Assembly (NCBI RefSeq): GCF_002233675.1
Contig: NZ_NMUQ01000003.1
Coordinates: 354,574-418,573, forward strand
Direction: 5' to 3'
Length of the DNA stretch: 64,000 bases
From: Paenibacillus herberti
GTDB taxonomy: Bacteria; Bacillota; Bacilli; Paenibacillales; Paenibacillaceae
Below, piece after piece: positions 43,721-53,392 of this stretch (the stretch's first letter is position 1; each line of letters starts with the position of its first letter). The notes beneath the pieces were generated by a model that saw only the letters and a list, made by a program, of their open reading frames with translations, did no database searches and was not told the origin of the DNA. A program made the position numbers and the translations under genes.

Positions 43721-44864
43721 CTCGGAGGGGCGGAACCGCCAAACGGATTCACAGGCAGCTCCTTCGGGAGCCTTCGGTGCAAATGCAGCTCATCTGCTGA
43801 ATGGGATCGGTAACCGCATGGATGATCCTTTGTTCAAGGAGCAGTTGCGAGAGTCGCTCAAACAGTTGGCTGATGTTAAGTTTGCTCTGGACGAGGCGTC
43901 GATAGTGGCGGTGACAGATGCCGCTGGACGGATTCAGTATGTTAACGATAAGTTTTGCGAGATATCGGGCTACAGTCGGGAAGAGCTGACTGGGCGGACG
44001 CATCGCGTCGTGAAGTCTGATTATCACCGCCCGGAGTTTTTCAAGGAGCTTTGGCGAACGATCTCATCGGGAAAAGTGTGGAAAGGAGAAGTGCGCAACC
44101 GGGCGAAAAATGGACGTCTCTACTGGGTGGACACGACGATTGTGCCATTTGTAAACGGGGAGGGCCAGCCGTATCAATATTTGGCAATCCGCCATGAGGT
44201 GACGGAGCTGAAGGAGACGCAGGAGCAGCTGCAGCAAGCGATGGCTGGCATGATGCAGATTCAAGAGGAAGAACGCCGCCGCTTCTCACGAGAGCTGCAT
44301 GATGGCATTGGGCAGAGCCTTTTCTCCTTTAAAATCTCACTCGATCGTATTCTCTCCGAGAGCGCCGATCCGCGCCTGGAAGGGCTGCTCAGTGAAGTAT
44401 TTCAGCTGATGGAAGAGGTTCGCGGCATGGCTTGGGAGCTGCGGCCCTCCGTGCTGGATGATCTCGGTATCGTGCCTGCGCTGCGCACTTATATCCAGAA
44501 TTTTGAGAAGCATTATGGCATTCGCGTGCAGTTCAATTACAGCTTGTCAGGGCGACCGGAGCTGGCGGCCGAAACGGCGCTTTATCGCATCGTTCAGGAA
44601 TCGCTCACCAATATGGGCAAATACGCCGGCGTTTCCGAGGTGTCGGTGTCATTGCAGGAGAATGACGGCCTGCTGGAGGCCGTCATTCGCGACAGCGGGG
44701 TCGGCTTCGAGTTGAAGCAGCATTCGCGCGGCGTCGGGCTGCTTAGTATGGAGGAGCGGGCCCGCGCTGCTGGCGGCAGGCTGGAGATTGAGTCCGCGCC
44801 CGGCGACGGAACCGTTGTGCGGTTACTACTTCCGCTTTCGCGGAAGGACAGTTCTGCTCCATGA
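43713..44864 (+). CDS. PAS-domain sensor histidine kinase (HisKA_3 type)
   Basis: This 383-residue soluble kinase has an N-terminal PAS domain (VAVTDAAGRIQYVNDKFCEI, GYSREELTGRTHRVVKSDYH), a PAC segment, a HisKA_3 dimerisation block with the phospho-histidine in RRFSRELHDGIGQSLFSF, and an ATPase domain (ALYRIVQESLTNMGKYAG, RDSGVGFELKQHSRGVGL). The layout matches NreB/DegS-like kinases, but the N-terminal four-cysteine iron-sulfur motif of NreB is absent. No membrane segment is seen, so an intracellular signal such as redox state is likely. It is coupled to the NarL-type regulator by an 8-bp overlap. Confidence 0.9.
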   Translation: MSNSEGRNRQTDSQAAPSGAFGANAAHLLNGIGNRMDDPLFKEQLRESLKQLADVKFALDEASIVAVTDAAGRIQYVNDKFCEISGYSREELTGRTHRVVKSDYHRPEFFKELWRTISSGKVWKGEVRNRAKNGRLYWVDTTIVPFVNGEGQPYQYLAIRHEVTELKETQEQLQQAMAGMMQIQEEERRRFSRELHDGIGQSLFSFKISLDRILSESADPRLEGLLSEVFQLMEEVRGMAWELRPSVLDDLGIVPALRTYIQNFEKHYGIRVQFNYSLSGRPELAAETALYRIVQESLTNMGKYAGVSEVSVSLQENDGLLEAVIRDSGVGFELKQHSRGVGLLSMEERARAAGGRLEIESAPGDGTVVRLLLPLSRKDSSAP

Positions 44865-44866
44865 TG

Positions 44867-44914
44867 AACAGGCTCCAGATCATCCCGGGAGGATGGGCTG
44901 GAGCCTGTTTTGCA
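44867..44914. terminator. Terminator between kinase and amino acid permease genes
   Basis: The stem aacaggctccag/ctggagcctgtt has an imperfectly paired interior and is followed by T residues, between convergent genes. Confidence 0.8.
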
Positions 44915-44919
44915 ACGGA

Positions 44920-46269
44920 TTATCGTGTACGCTGCACTTTCATTTTATAGATGACAATCAGCAGAATAAACCAGACGGGGGTTACGAATAGCGCAACTCT
45001 TGTATCCTCCGCAAGCGCAAGCACAACAAGAACGAACGCCAGAAAAAGCAGAATCAAGTAATTGGCAACCGGATAAAGCGGCAGTTTAAATTGGCTCGCC
45101 TTCGCCAGATCCGGTCTTGTTTTGCGGTATTTCAAATGACTGATGATCATGATTCCCCAGATAAAGATGAAACAAACGGTAGAAATGCTAGTAATCAGTG
45201 TGAATACCCCCTCCGGCATCACATAGTTCAAAACAACCGAAATGAGAATAACGACAGTTGAAAAAAACAAGGCGTTGGAAGGCACCTTACGGGCATTCAG
45301 ATTTGCCAATGATTGTGGCGCGTTGTTATCTTTGGCAAGCGAGTACATCATTCGGCTGGTGCTGAAGATGGCGCTGTTGCATGCCGAAGCAGCGGACGTC
45401 AACACAACAAAATTGACGATCCCGGCGGCTGCGGCAATACCAACGGCCACGAATACTTGGACAAATGGGCTTTCCGTTGGGACAATTGCGTTCCACGGGT
45501 AAATGCTCATAATGACAATAAGCGCGCCAATATAAAAAATCAAAACCCGAATCGGAATATTATTAATTGCTTTTGGAATGACTCTTTTCGGGTCCTCTGT
45601 TTCCCCTGCTGTTAGCCCTACTAACTCAATGCCCACAAAGGCAAATACGACCATCTGGAAGGAGAGGATAAAACCATTAATTCCATTTGGAAACATACCG
45701 CCATGGCTCCATAGATTCGTAAAACTTGCTGCGCCTGAATCGGTGGAAAAGCCTTTAATAATCATGAAAATACCGACCACAATCAGCCCTAAGATCGCGA
45801 TGACTTTAATTAATGCGAACCAGAATTCCATTTCGCCGAACAATTTTACCGTTGCAAGATTCATAAAGAGCAAGATGACCAGTGCAATTAACGCCGGCAT
45901 CCACTGCGGCACTCCAGGCAGCCAATATTGGATATAGAGACCAACTGCTGTTAAGTCGGCCATAGCGATAGAAATCCAGCAGAACCAGTAGGTCCAGCCA
46001 GTCAAAAACGCTGCCATATTTCCCAAATATTCTCGGACAAAGTCAACAAAGGAATGATAGTTCAAGTTGCTTAAAAGCAATTCTCCCAGCGCGCGCATAA
46101 TAAAAAAACAGATGACGCCTGTAATCAAGTAGGCAAATAAAATCGAGGGTCCCGCTAAATGGATCGATTTCCCTGCTCCAAGAAACAATCCGGTTCCGAT
46201 CGCCCCTCCGATCGCAATTAGTTGTACATGCCTGTTTTTTAGGCCTCTTTCTAATCGTTGCTCCTGCAT
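44920..46269 (-). CDS. Amino acid permease, APC superfamily (AapA/CycA-like)
   Basis: This 449-residue membrane protein has twelve predicted helices. The front LKNRHVQLIAIGGAIGTGLF and the blocks EYLGNMAAFLTGWTYWFCWI and FAFVGIELVGLTAGETEDP are typical of the AapA/CycA/AnsP amino acid transporter group, which imports D-alanine, D-serine, glycine or related amino acids with protons. The substrate cannot be set by eye. Its 5' end faces the Fnr-controlled adhE promoter; no clear operator of its own is seen. Confidence 0.88.
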   Translation of the reverse strand: MQEQRLERGLKNRHVQLIAIGGAIGTGLFLGAGKSIHLAGPSILFAYLITGVICFFIMRALGELLLSNLNYHSFVDFVREYLGNMAAFLTGWTYWFCWISIAMADLTAVGLYIQYWLPGVPQWMPALIALVILLFMNLATVKLFGEMEFWFALIKVIAILGLIVVGIFMIIKGFSTDSGAASFTNLWSHGGMFPNGINGFILSFQMVVFAFVGIELVGLTAGETEDPKRVIPKAINNIPIRVLIFYIGALIVIMSIYPWNAIVPTESPFVQVFVAVGIAAAAGIVNFVVLTSAASACNSAIFSTSRMMYSLAKDNNAPQSLANLNARKVPSNALFFSTVVILISVVLNYVMPEGVFTLITSISTVCFIFIWGIMIISHLKYRKTRPDLAKASQFKLPLYPVANYLILLFLAFVLVVLALAEDTRVALFVTPVWFILLIVIYKMKVQRTR

Positions 46270-46479
46270 GTAAATTCCCTCTCTTTCTGCTAGTTATGCA
46301 AGATAGTATTTTACAGGACAATCAAATATTGAAAATTCTACCACCTCTACTCTCATAATGATTGCAATTATTAATTTTCTTGATATATCTTTCTCTCTGT
46401 ATTTATGCAGTTCCTCTAAAGTACGCCTACTTTTTCGTGAAAAGGTTTACTTTAAGAGGAGATGCGAAATCAATGGAAA

Positions 46480-46522
46480 TGTGATTTTCTTCACATACAA
46501 CGATGTAGGACGGAGTTACACT
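46480..46522 (+). promoter_or_regulatory. Perfect Fnr box and -10 element for the DoxX-adhE-pfl unit
   Basis: TGTGATTTTCTTCACA (46480-46495) matches TGTGA-N6-TCACA at all fixed positions. A TACACT -10 hexamer at 46517-46522 puts its centre at -41.5, the standard class II activation site. Transcription would begin near 46529, about 23 bp before the small ORF. Confidence 0.75.
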
Positions 46523-46551
46523 ATAGCCATGAACTAGAGGAGGTTGATGGA

Positions 46552-46671
46552 ATGGGTACTGTAACCCCGCAACAGGAAAGTCGGGCATGTGCGATCCGCA
46601 ACAACCGTTTACAGGAGGAAGAGGAGGTCATCCAGCAAGGGAAGGACCAGTCCGATCCGTATAGTTTTTGA
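46552..46671 (+). CDS. 39-residue peptide at the head of the adhE-pfl operon
   Basis: ATG 46552 has GAGGAGG 8 bp upstream, a strong site. The peptide (MGTVTPQQESRACAIRNNR, then a Glu/Gln-rich helix ending DQSDPYSF) is hydrophilic with one cysteine. It is the first frame after the Fnr-activated promoter. No family is recognised. It may be a small protein or a leader that couples translation to what follows. Confidence 0.6.
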   Translation: MGTVTPQQESRACAIRNNRLQEEEEVIQQGKDQSDPYSF

Positions 46672-46684
46672 GGCTAACAAATTA

Positions 46685-46700
46685 AGTGAAAATATTCACA
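46685..46700 (+). promoter_or_regulatory. Second Fnr-type box before DoxX gene
   Basis: AGTGAAAATATTCACA matches TGTGA-N6-TCACA at 9 of 10 positions, between the peptide gene and DoxX. No -10 hexamer sits at the class II distance, so it may be an auxiliary or inhibitory site. Confidence 0.5.
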
Positions 46701-46734
46701 ATAAAATTTAGATCTACGAAAGGGGTTGACCGTA

Positions 46735-47283
46735 ATGGTCGCCAAATGGTTCCGGGAAAATGTATGGGTGGCAGCAGCAATATTGCTGCTGAGATTATAT
46801 GTAGGCTGGGAGTGGATGACCGCGGGCTGGGGCAAGCTGCTGGACGGCTTTGATGCTACGAAATTCCTGCAGAGCGCCGTTGCCAAGCCGGTTGCAGATC
46901 GGGCTACGATGGAGGCTATATTCCCGACGTATACCTGGTTCATTGAGCATTTTGCTCTGCCGAACGTCAAGCTTATCAACTTCCTGATTCCGGTCGGCGA
47001 GTTCCTGATCGGCCTTGGACTTATCCTCGGCGGACTGACGTTAACCGCAGCATTTTTCGGCATGATGCTCAACTTCTTGTTCCTGTTCGCCGGTACGGTG
47101 AGCACGAACCCGTGGCTGCTGCTGATCGGATTCATCATCTTCCTTGCTGGTGCCAACGCCGGACGACTGGGGCTGGACGGACTGCTGAAACCTTACTTGA
47201 CGAAATGGTGGAATGACCGTGCTGGAACTGATACCGGGGCCGGCAAAACAAGCTGGCTGGGAAGGCATGAGGCCCGTCACTAA
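46735..47283 (+). CDS. DoxX/DoxD-like membrane protein
   Basis: This 182-residue protein has four hydrophobic segments and the DoxX-type front (WVAAAILLLRLYVGWEWMTA, GWGKLLDGFDATKF). The rest reads GEFLIGLGLILGGLTLTAAF and GFIIFLAGANAGRLGLDGLL. DoxX/DoxD proteins include a subunit of thiosulfate:quinone oxidoreductase and proteins tied to thiol stress. ATG 46735 has AAAGGGG 10 bp upstream. Its place between an Fnr promoter and adhE suggests a redox role under low oxygen. Confidence 0.8.
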   Translation: MVAKWFRENVWVAAAILLLRLYVGWEWMTAGWGKLLDGFDATKFLQSAVAKPVADRATMEAIFPTYTWFIEHFALPNVKLINFLIPVGEFLIGLGLILGGLTLTAAFFGMMLNFLFLFAGTVSTNPWLLLIGFIIFLAGANAGRLGLDGLLKPYLTKWWNDRAGTDTGAGKTSWLGRHEARH

Positions 47284-47307
47284 ACGATGATAAGGAGGCA
47301 GAAGAGT

Positions 47308-49914
47308 ATGGCGATGAAAGAAAAAGCTCAACAGCAAGCCGTATCCGCACATGATGAGGTAGCCAAGCTGGCAGCCAGGGGCAGGAAGGCACAGGCAGCA
47401 TATATGAACTTGAACCAGGAGCAAGTTGACGTTATCGTGCAGGCGATGGCACTGGCCGGACTCGACAAACATATGCGGCTAGCGAAGCTGGCCGTTGAGG
47501 AGACGGGCCGAGGTGTATACGAGGACAAAATCACCAAAAATATCTTCGCGACGGAATACGTGTACCATAGCATCAAAGCGGAGAAAACCGTCGGTGTTAT
47601 TGAGGAAAATCGCTACGAAAACTATCGTAAGGTGGCGGAGCCGGTAGGCATCATAGCTGGCATTACGCCGGTCACGAACCCGACTTCTACAACGATGTTC
47701 AAGGCATTAATAGCGGCGAAAACTCGCAATCCGATTATTTTTGCCTTCCATCCATCTGCACAGAAATCCAGCCTCGAGGCAGCCCGTATCCTGTTGCAAG
47801 CGGCTGTTGCCGCTGGAGCCCCGGAGCACTGCATCCAGTGGATCGAGCATCCGTCCGTGGAGGCGACTCAATTGCTTATGAACCATAAGGATATTGCATT
47901 AGTGCTTGCCACCGGCGGCTCCGCGATGGTCAAGTCAGCGTACAGCACCGGCAAGCCGGCGCTCGGCGTAGGGCCGGGCAACGTACCATGCTTCATCGAG
48001 CGGACGGCGAATTTGGAACAGGCGGTAACCGACCTGATCCTGTCCAAAACGTTCGACAACGGCATGATCTGCGCCTCGGAGCAAGCGGTTATTCTCGATG
48101 AGCCAATTTACAACGAAGCGAAACGGCTGCTGGTCCAAAAAGGCTGTTATTTCCTGAACGAGGAGGAAAAAACGGCCGTCTCCAAGCTCGTCATCAACGC
48201 AGACAAATGCGCGGTTAACGCCGTCATCGTCGGGCAGTCTGCCGTACGCATCGCTGAAATGGCTGGAATCACTGTGCTGCAGGAGACGAAAATTCTCATC
48301 GCGGAGCTTGACGGCGTCGGCGCCAAATACCCACTGTCGGCGGAGAAGCTCAGCCCTGTGCTCGCCTGTTACAAGGTAAAGTCGGTGCAGGATGGAATTG
48401 AGCGTGCAGCCCAGGTGGTCGCCTTCGGCGGTATGGGCCACTCCTCGGTCATCCACTCCCAAGACGAGCAAGTTATCGCGGCGTTCTCGGCCAGGCTGCA
48501 GACGGGACGGATTATCGTTAATTCCCCTTCGACGCACGGTGCGATCGGCGATATTTACAATACAAACCTGCCATCGCTGACGCTTGGCTGCGGCTCCTAC
48601 GGCAGCAACTCGACAACAAACAACGTATCGGCGGTTAACCTGATCAACATCAAACGCGTGGCTACCCGCACAAACAATATGCAGTGGTTCAAAATTCCGC
48701 CGAAAATCTATTTTGAGCGTGGAGCTACACAATACTTGGAGAAAATGCCGGATATAAGCCGTGTGGCGATCATTACCGATGAGGCGATGGTGAAGCTCGG
48801 TTATGTGGAGAAGGTTGAGTACTATTTGCGTAAACGCCGGATTCCAGTCTCGATTGAAATCTTCTCCGATGTGGAGCCCGATCCTTCAGTCGAGACGGTG
48901 GAACGTGGCACGCGAATGCTGGCGGCATTTAAGCCGGATTGCATTATCGCCCTCGGCGGCGGCTCTCCCATGGATGCAGCCAAGGCAATGTGGTTGTTCT
49001 ACGAATATCCCGATACAAGCTTCGACTCTTTAAAAATGAAGTTCATGGACATCCGCAAGCGCATCTACAAGTATCCACGCCTCGGTCAGAAAGCCCAGTT
49101 CGTCGCTATCCCAACTACGTCGGGTACTGGGTCGGAGGTTACTTCCTTCGCGGTCATTACGGATAAAAATAAAGGCAACACGAAGTATCCACTGGCCGAT
49201 TACGAGCTGACGCCGGATGTCGCTATCGTTGATCCAGATTATGTGTACTCCCTGCCGAAAATAGCGGTTGCCGATACAGGGATGGATGTTTTGACACATG
49301 CCATCGAGTCGTACGTGTCGGTTATGGCCAATGACTACACGGACGGCCTGGCTCTCAAGGCGATCCAGCTTGTGTTTGAAAACTTGGAGGCTTCGTACCA
49401 TAACGCCGACCCGCGTGCCCGAGAGAAAATGCACAATGCCTCGACGATCGCCGGTATGGCCTTTGCCAATGCTTTCCTCGGAATCAATCACAGCTTAGCG
49501 CATAAATGGGGCGGCAAATATCATACGGCTCACGGCCGCACAAATGCTATCCTGCTGCCACATGTCATCAAGTACAACGCTTCGGAGCCGACGAAATTCG
49601 CTTCCTTCCCTAAATACGATCATTTCGTTGCCGATAAGCGCTATGCCGATATCGCTCGACTGTTGGGATTGTCGGCACGCACGACCGAAGAGGGTGTCAA
49701 CAGCCTCATCGAGGCGATCCGCGGACTGAACCGCTCGCTCGGCATTCCTGAAACGTTCCAGGCGCTCGGATTTGACGAAAATGACTTTGAAGCACAGGTC
49801 GACGAGCTGGCCGACCGGGCTTTTGAGGATCAATGCACAACTGCGAACCCGCGCATGCCGCTTGTGACAGAGCTGGCCCAAGTGTACCGCAACGCTTTCT
49901 ACGGGCGGTTCTAG
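47308..49914 (+). CDS. adhE: Bifunctional acetaldehyde-CoA/alcohol dehydrogenase
   Basis: This 868-residue fusion converts acetyl-CoA to ethanol in two NADH-using steps. The N-terminal half is a CoA-acylating aldehyde dehydrogenase with the catalytic cysteine in NGMICASEQAV. The C-terminal half is an iron-dependent alcohol dehydrogenase with ALGGGSPMDAAKAMW, the metal-binding stretches around HAIESYVSV and LGINHSLAHKWGGKYHTAHG. ATG 47308 has AAGGAGG 11 bp upstream; the upstream frame start at 47287 overlaps that site. It lies 24 bp after DoxX in the Fnr-controlled unit and restores NAD during fermentation together with pyruvate formate-lyase. Confidence 0.95.
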   Translation: MAMKEKAQQQAVSAHDEVAKLAARGRKAQAAYMNLNQEQVDVIVQAMALAGLDKHMRLAKLAVEETGRGVYEDKITKNIFATEYVYHSIKAEKTVGVIEENRYENYRKVAEPVGIIAGITPVTNPTSTTMFKALIAAKTRNPIIFAFHPSAQKSSLEAARILLQAAVAAGAPEHCIQWIEHPSVEATQLLMNHKDIALVLATGGSAMVKSAYSTGKPALGVGPGNVPCFIERTANLEQAVTDLILSKTFDNGMICASEQAVILDEPIYNEAKRLLVQKGCYFLNEEEKTAVSKLVINADKCAVNAVIVGQSAVRIAEMAGITVLQETKILIAELDGVGAKYPLSAEKLSPVLACYKVKSVQDGIERAAQVVAFGGMGHSSVIHSQDEQVIAAFSARLQTGRIIVNSPSTHGAIGDIYNTNLPSLTLGCGSYGSNSTTNNVSAVNLINIKRVATRTNNMQWFKIPPKIYFERGATQYLEKMPDISRVAIITDEAMVKLGYVEKVEYYLRKRRIPVSIEIFSDVEPDPSVETVERGTRMLAAFKPDCIIALGGGSPMDAAKAMWLFYEYPDTSFDSLKMKFMDIRKRIYKYPRLGQKAQFVAIPTTSGTGSEVTSFAVITDKNKGNTKYPLADYELTPDVAIVDPDYVYSLPKIAVADTGMDVLTHAIESYVSVMANDYTDGLALKAIQLVFENLEASYHNADPRAREKMHNASTIAGMAFANAFLGINHSLAHKWGGKYHTAHGRTNAILLPHVIKYNASEPTKFASFPKYDHFVADKRYADIARLLGLSARTTEEGVNSLIEAIRGLNRSLGIPETFQALGFDENDFEAQVDELADRAFEDQCTTANPRMPLVTELAQVYRNAFYGRF

Positions 49915-49932
49915 AACGGGTCGAATGCAGAG

Positions 49933-49975
49933 TAGGAGGCTGCGGAGCAGGGGCTGCTCCGCAGCAGCTTTAAGG
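49933..49975 (+). other. GC-rich hairpin between adhE and pflB
   Basis: The arms ggctgcggagca and tgctccgcagcagc enclose a short loop. No T run follows, so it may be an mRNA-stabilising or attenuating structure rather than a terminator. Confidence 0.5.
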
Positions 49976-50000
49976 AATAAACCCGAAGGAGGAACCTGAA

Positions 50001-52289
50001 ATGGCAGCCAATGAACAGGGAGTACGTTCGGTAGGAGAGCAATCGGCTCAATCGCCTCAATCCACCATGTGGAGGGGCTTCCGCTCAGGCAAATGGCAGC
50101 GGCATATCGATGTGAATGACTTCATCGGCGCCAACATTAGCCCATACGATGGGAATGAGGGCTTTCTCGCGGAGCCGACGAAAGCCACGCGAAAGCTGTG
50201 GGATAACGTACTGGAGCTGATGCGGCAGGAAAGAGAAAACGGCGGCGTACTGGATGTGTCCACGGACATAGTTTCGACGATCACCTCGCATGATCCGGGT
50301 TATATTGACCGGGAGCTGGAGCAGATCGTCGGTCTGCAAACAGATGCGCCGTTGAAGCGCTCCGTGCAACCGCTCGGCGGCATTCGCATGGTCATAGACG
50401 CCTGTGAAGCGTATGGCTACAGGGCGTCGGACGATATGGTAAAGCTGTTTACCGACATCCGCAAGACGCATAATCAAGGTGTATTCGATGCCTATACGTC
50501 TGAAATGCGCATGGCGCGCAAAGCCGGTATCATTACTGGCTTGCCGGATGCTTATGGACGCGGACGCATTATCGGTGATTACCGACGTGTTGCTCTGTAT
50601 GGCGTTGATCGTCTCATCTCCGACAAAAAAGCCGAGCTCAAACAGCGCGAGAACGGCGCTATGTCGGAAGATTCCATCCGCGCCCGCGAGGAGCTGTCGG
50701 AACAGATCCGCGCGTTGGCAGAATTGAAGCTGATGGCCGCAGCCTACGGCTTCGATATTTCCCAACCGGCGGGGACGGCGAAGGAAGCGGTTCAGTGGCT
50801 ATATTTTGCCTATCTGGCTGCGATCAAAGAACAGAACGGTGCAGCGATGAGCATCGGGCGCATCTCCAGCTTCCTCGATATTTACATCAACCGCGACCTG
50901 AAGGAAGGAAACCTGCATGAAGCAGAAGCACAGGAGCTGATCGACCATCTTGTCATGAAGCTTAGGCTCGTCAAATTTCTTCGTACGCCTGATTACAACG
51001 AGCTGTTCAGCGGCGACCCCACTTGGGTAACGGAATCGATCGGCGGTTTGGGTCTCGATGGGCGCTCGCGAGTTACGAAAAACAGCTTCCGCTTCCTGCA
51101 CACTCTGTACAATCTCGGCCCAGCTCCTGAGCCGAACTTGACGGTGCTGTGGTCGAACCAACTGCCGAAAGGCTTCAAGGAGTACTGTGCCAAAGTATCT
51201 ATCGATACAAGCTCGATCCAGTACGAAAACGATGATCTTATGCGGCCGCTGTATGGCGATGACTATGGCATTGCCTGCTGTGTATCGGCGATGCGGATCG
51301 GCAAGCAGATGCAGTTTTTCGGAGCGCGGGCGAATTTGGCCAAGGCTCTGCTGTACGCGATCAACGGAGGTGTGGATGAGCAGCTTGGTGAGCAGGTGGG
51401 ACCGGCTTATGCGCCGATTACTGCGGAAGTACTCGACTACAAAGACGTACTGGCGCGCTATAACGGCATGCTGGATTGGCTGGCGGGATTGTACATCAAC
51501 ACGCTCAACGTCATCCATTATATGCATGATAAATACTGCTACGAGCGCATCGAAATGGCGCTTCATGACGCCGAAATCGTTCGCACGATGGCTTGCGGCA
51601 TAGCTGGCCTGTCGGTTGTCGCTGATTCGCTGAGCGCGATCAAATACGCTAAGGTCCGTCCGATCCGCGATGAGCGCGGGCTGGCAGTCGACTTTGTTAT
51701 CGAGGGAGAATACCCGCAATATGGCAACAATGATGACCGTGTCGACGACATTGCCGTAGAGTTGACGGAGCGCTTCATGAACAAGCTCAAGCAGCATGAT
51801 ACCTACCGCGGCGCGGTACACACACAGTCCCTGCTGACCATTACTTCGAATGTTGTTTACGGCAAAAAAACCGGCAGTACGCCGGATGGCCGCAAGGCCG
51901 GCGAGCCGTTTGCTCCAGGCGCGAACCCGATGCACGGCCGCGACCGTAAGGGCGCTCTCGCCTCGCTGAACTCAGTCGCCAAGCTGCCGTATGACAGCAG
52001 CCTGGATGGCATCTCGAACACCTTTTCAATTATTCCAAAGGCGCTCGGCAAAGAAGCGGATGATCGCGTGCGTAACCTAGTATCGTTGCTAGATGGATAC
52101 AGCACGAAGGGCGGCCATCATCTCAATATCAATGTGTTCAACCGCGAGCAGCTTATGGATGCTATGGAGCATCCCGAGCAGTATCCTCAGCTCACGATCC
52201 GCGTCTCGGGATACGCGGTCAACTTTATTAAGCTGACTCGGGAGCAGCAGCTTGATGTCATCAATCGGACGTTTCACGGATCGGTGTGA
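50001..52289 (+). CDS. pflB: Pyruvate formate-lyase
   Basis: This 762-residue glycyl-radical enzyme turns pyruvate and CoA into acetyl-CoA and formate. The active-site pair C426-C427 lies in [19 protein letters not shown], and the radical glycine G737 in RVSGYAVNF near the C-terminus. Length and motifs are normal for the family. ATG 50001 has AAGGAGG 9 bp upstream. It follows adhE by about 85 bp and precedes its activating enzyme, so acetyl-CoA made here can pass to AdhE. Confidence 0.96.
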   Translation: MAANEQGVRSVGEQSAQSPQSTMWRGFRSGKWQRHIDVNDFIGANISPYDGNEGFLAEPTKATRKLWDNVLELMRQERENGGVLDVSTDIVSTITSHDPGYIDRELEQIVGLQTDAPLKRSVQPLGGIRMVIDACEAYGYRASDDMVKLFTDIRKTHNQGVFDAYTSEMRMARKAGIITGLPDAYGRGRIIGDYRRVALYGVDRLISDKKAELKQRENGAMSEDSIRAREELSEQIRALAELKLMAAAYGFDISQPAGTAKEAVQWLYFAYLAAIKEQNGAAMSIGRISSFLDIYINRDLKEGNLHEAEAQELIDHLVMKLRLVKFLRTPDYNELFSGDPTWVTESIGGLGLDGRSRVTKNSFRFLHTLYNLGPAPEPNLTVLWSNQLPKGFKEYCAKVSIDTSSIQYENDDLMRPLYGDDYGIACCVSAMRIGKQMQFFGARANLAKALLYAINGGVDEQLGEQVGPAYAPITAEVLDYKDVLARYNGMLDWLAGLYINTLNVIHYMHDKYCYERIEMALHDAEIVRTMACGIAGLSVVADSLSAIKYAKVRPIRDERGLAVDFVIEGEYPQYGNNDDRVDDIAVELTERFMNKLKQHDTYRGAVHTQSLLTITSNVVYGKKTGSTPDGRKAGEPFAPGANPMHGRDRKGALASLNSVAKLPYDSSLDGISNTFSIIPKALGKEADDRVRNLVSLLDGYSTKGGHHLNINVFNREQLMDAMEHPEQYPQLTIRVSGYAVNFIKLTREQQLDVINRTFHGSV

Positions 52290-52422
52290 TGGCACTTGGA
52301 GGATGGCATCTGGATGGCTCAACGGAGTGTTCCGCTTCTACAAGGTCATACCAGTGCTCCGTTCAAGCCTGCACCGTTAAAATCCACCTGTATTGCCGTT
52401 ATGAGAGAGGGAGGGAATCATC

Positions 52423-53190
52423 ATGCATACGGGGAGAATCCACTCTCTCGAAACGTTCGGAACGGTTGATGGTCCGGGAATCCGTTTCGTCTTGTTCATG
52501 CAAGGCTGCGCGTTGCAATGCCGTTACTGCCACAACCCCGATTCATGGGACATGACGGGTGGCAAGTCGTTTACAGTTGAGGAAATTTTGGCCGAAATGG
52601 AGCCTTACGTCGACTATTACAGGAGCTCAGGAGGTGGCATTACGGTCACCGGTGGTGAACCGACGCTGCAAGCGCCGTTCGTTGCAGAGTTGTTCCGCGA
52701 GTGCAAGGAGCGCTGGGGACTGCATACCGCCCTCGACTCCTCCGGTTTCTGTGACCCGCATCACGCCGAAGCGCTGCTGTCCGTGACGGATTTGGTGCTT
52801 TTGGATCTCAAATATATGGATTCCGAAGGTCATCGCCAGTTGACGACGCAGCCCAATGAGCGAATTCTCAACTTCGCTAGACATCTGTCGCAGCGAGGCA
52901 TCCCGATGTGGATCAGGCGCGTGCTCGTGCCGGGATTGACGGACAACGCCGCCGACCTGCTGGCGCTAGGACGTTTCATTTCCGGCCTACGGAAGGTGGA
53001 GAGGGTCGAGGTGTTGCCTTACCATCGGATGGGTGTTTTCAAATGGCAGCAGCTAAACCGCGACTACACGCTGGAAGGCTGGCGCGAGCCAACCACGAAT
53101 GAGGTTGAGCGAGCTGTGAAGTGGATCGAGCAGGGCCGGAGCGCGGGCGCCGCACTCCATAGCCGTCAACCGAGGGAGCGAGCAACATAA
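52423..53190 (+). CDS. pflA: Pyruvate formate-lyase activating enzyme
   Basis: This 255-residue radical SAM enzyme has the cluster motif CALQCRYC (C-x3-C-x2-C) after the family front TFGTVDGPGIRFVLFMQG. The GGE-type block reads ITVTGGEPTLQ. It uses SAM and a 4Fe-4S cluster to create the glycyl radical in PflB. ATG 52423 has GAGGGAGG 9 bp upstream. The 130-bp gap after pflB has no visible terminator. Confidence 0.95.
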   Translation: MHTGRIHSLETFGTVDGPGIRFVLFMQGCALQCRYCHNPDSWDMTGGKSFTVEEILAEMEPYVDYYRSSGGGITVTGGEPTLQAPFVAELFRECKERWGLHTALDSSGFCDPHHAEALLSVTDLVLLDLKYMDSEGHRQLTTQPNERILNFARHLSQRGIPMWIRRVLVPGLTDNAADLLALGRFISGLRKVERVEVLPYHRMGVFKWQQLNRDYTLEGWREPTTNEVERAVKWIEQGRSAGAALHSRQPRERAT

Positions 53191-53341
53191 CGCAGCGCAG
53201 CACAGTGGCAAGATAGCCGCAAAGCTAGGGGGCCATTAGCACAATGCGGCCAGCGAGACAATGCAATGCAGTAGCCATATAGCCGCCAAGCGGGGGATAG
53301 AGCAGCGCAACGCAGTGAATGAACAGTAGGTAAGATCGAAT

Positions 53342-53390
53342 AAGGGGCTGTCCCAAAAGTCATTGTTAGATGACTTTTGGGCTGCCCCTT
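53342..53390. terminator. 49-bp palindrome, terminator or IS-end-derived element
   Basis: The arms aaggggctgtcccaaaagtca and tgacttttgggctgcccctt enclose an 8-base loop, with modest T-richness after it. The arm resembles terminal inverted repeats (GGCTGTCCCAAAAGT) of IS1182-type elements, so two ends set back to back may be a miniature element now serving as terminator for pflA. Confidence 0.5.
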
Positions 53391-53392
53391 AA

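Noticed and set aside
47935-48732. 265-codon minus-strand ORF
   Set aside because: It is the shadow of adhE, for the same reasons.
50799-51935. 378-codon minus-strand ORF
   Set aside because: It is the shadow of pflB in a GC-rich stretch, without ribosome-binding site or recognisable motif.
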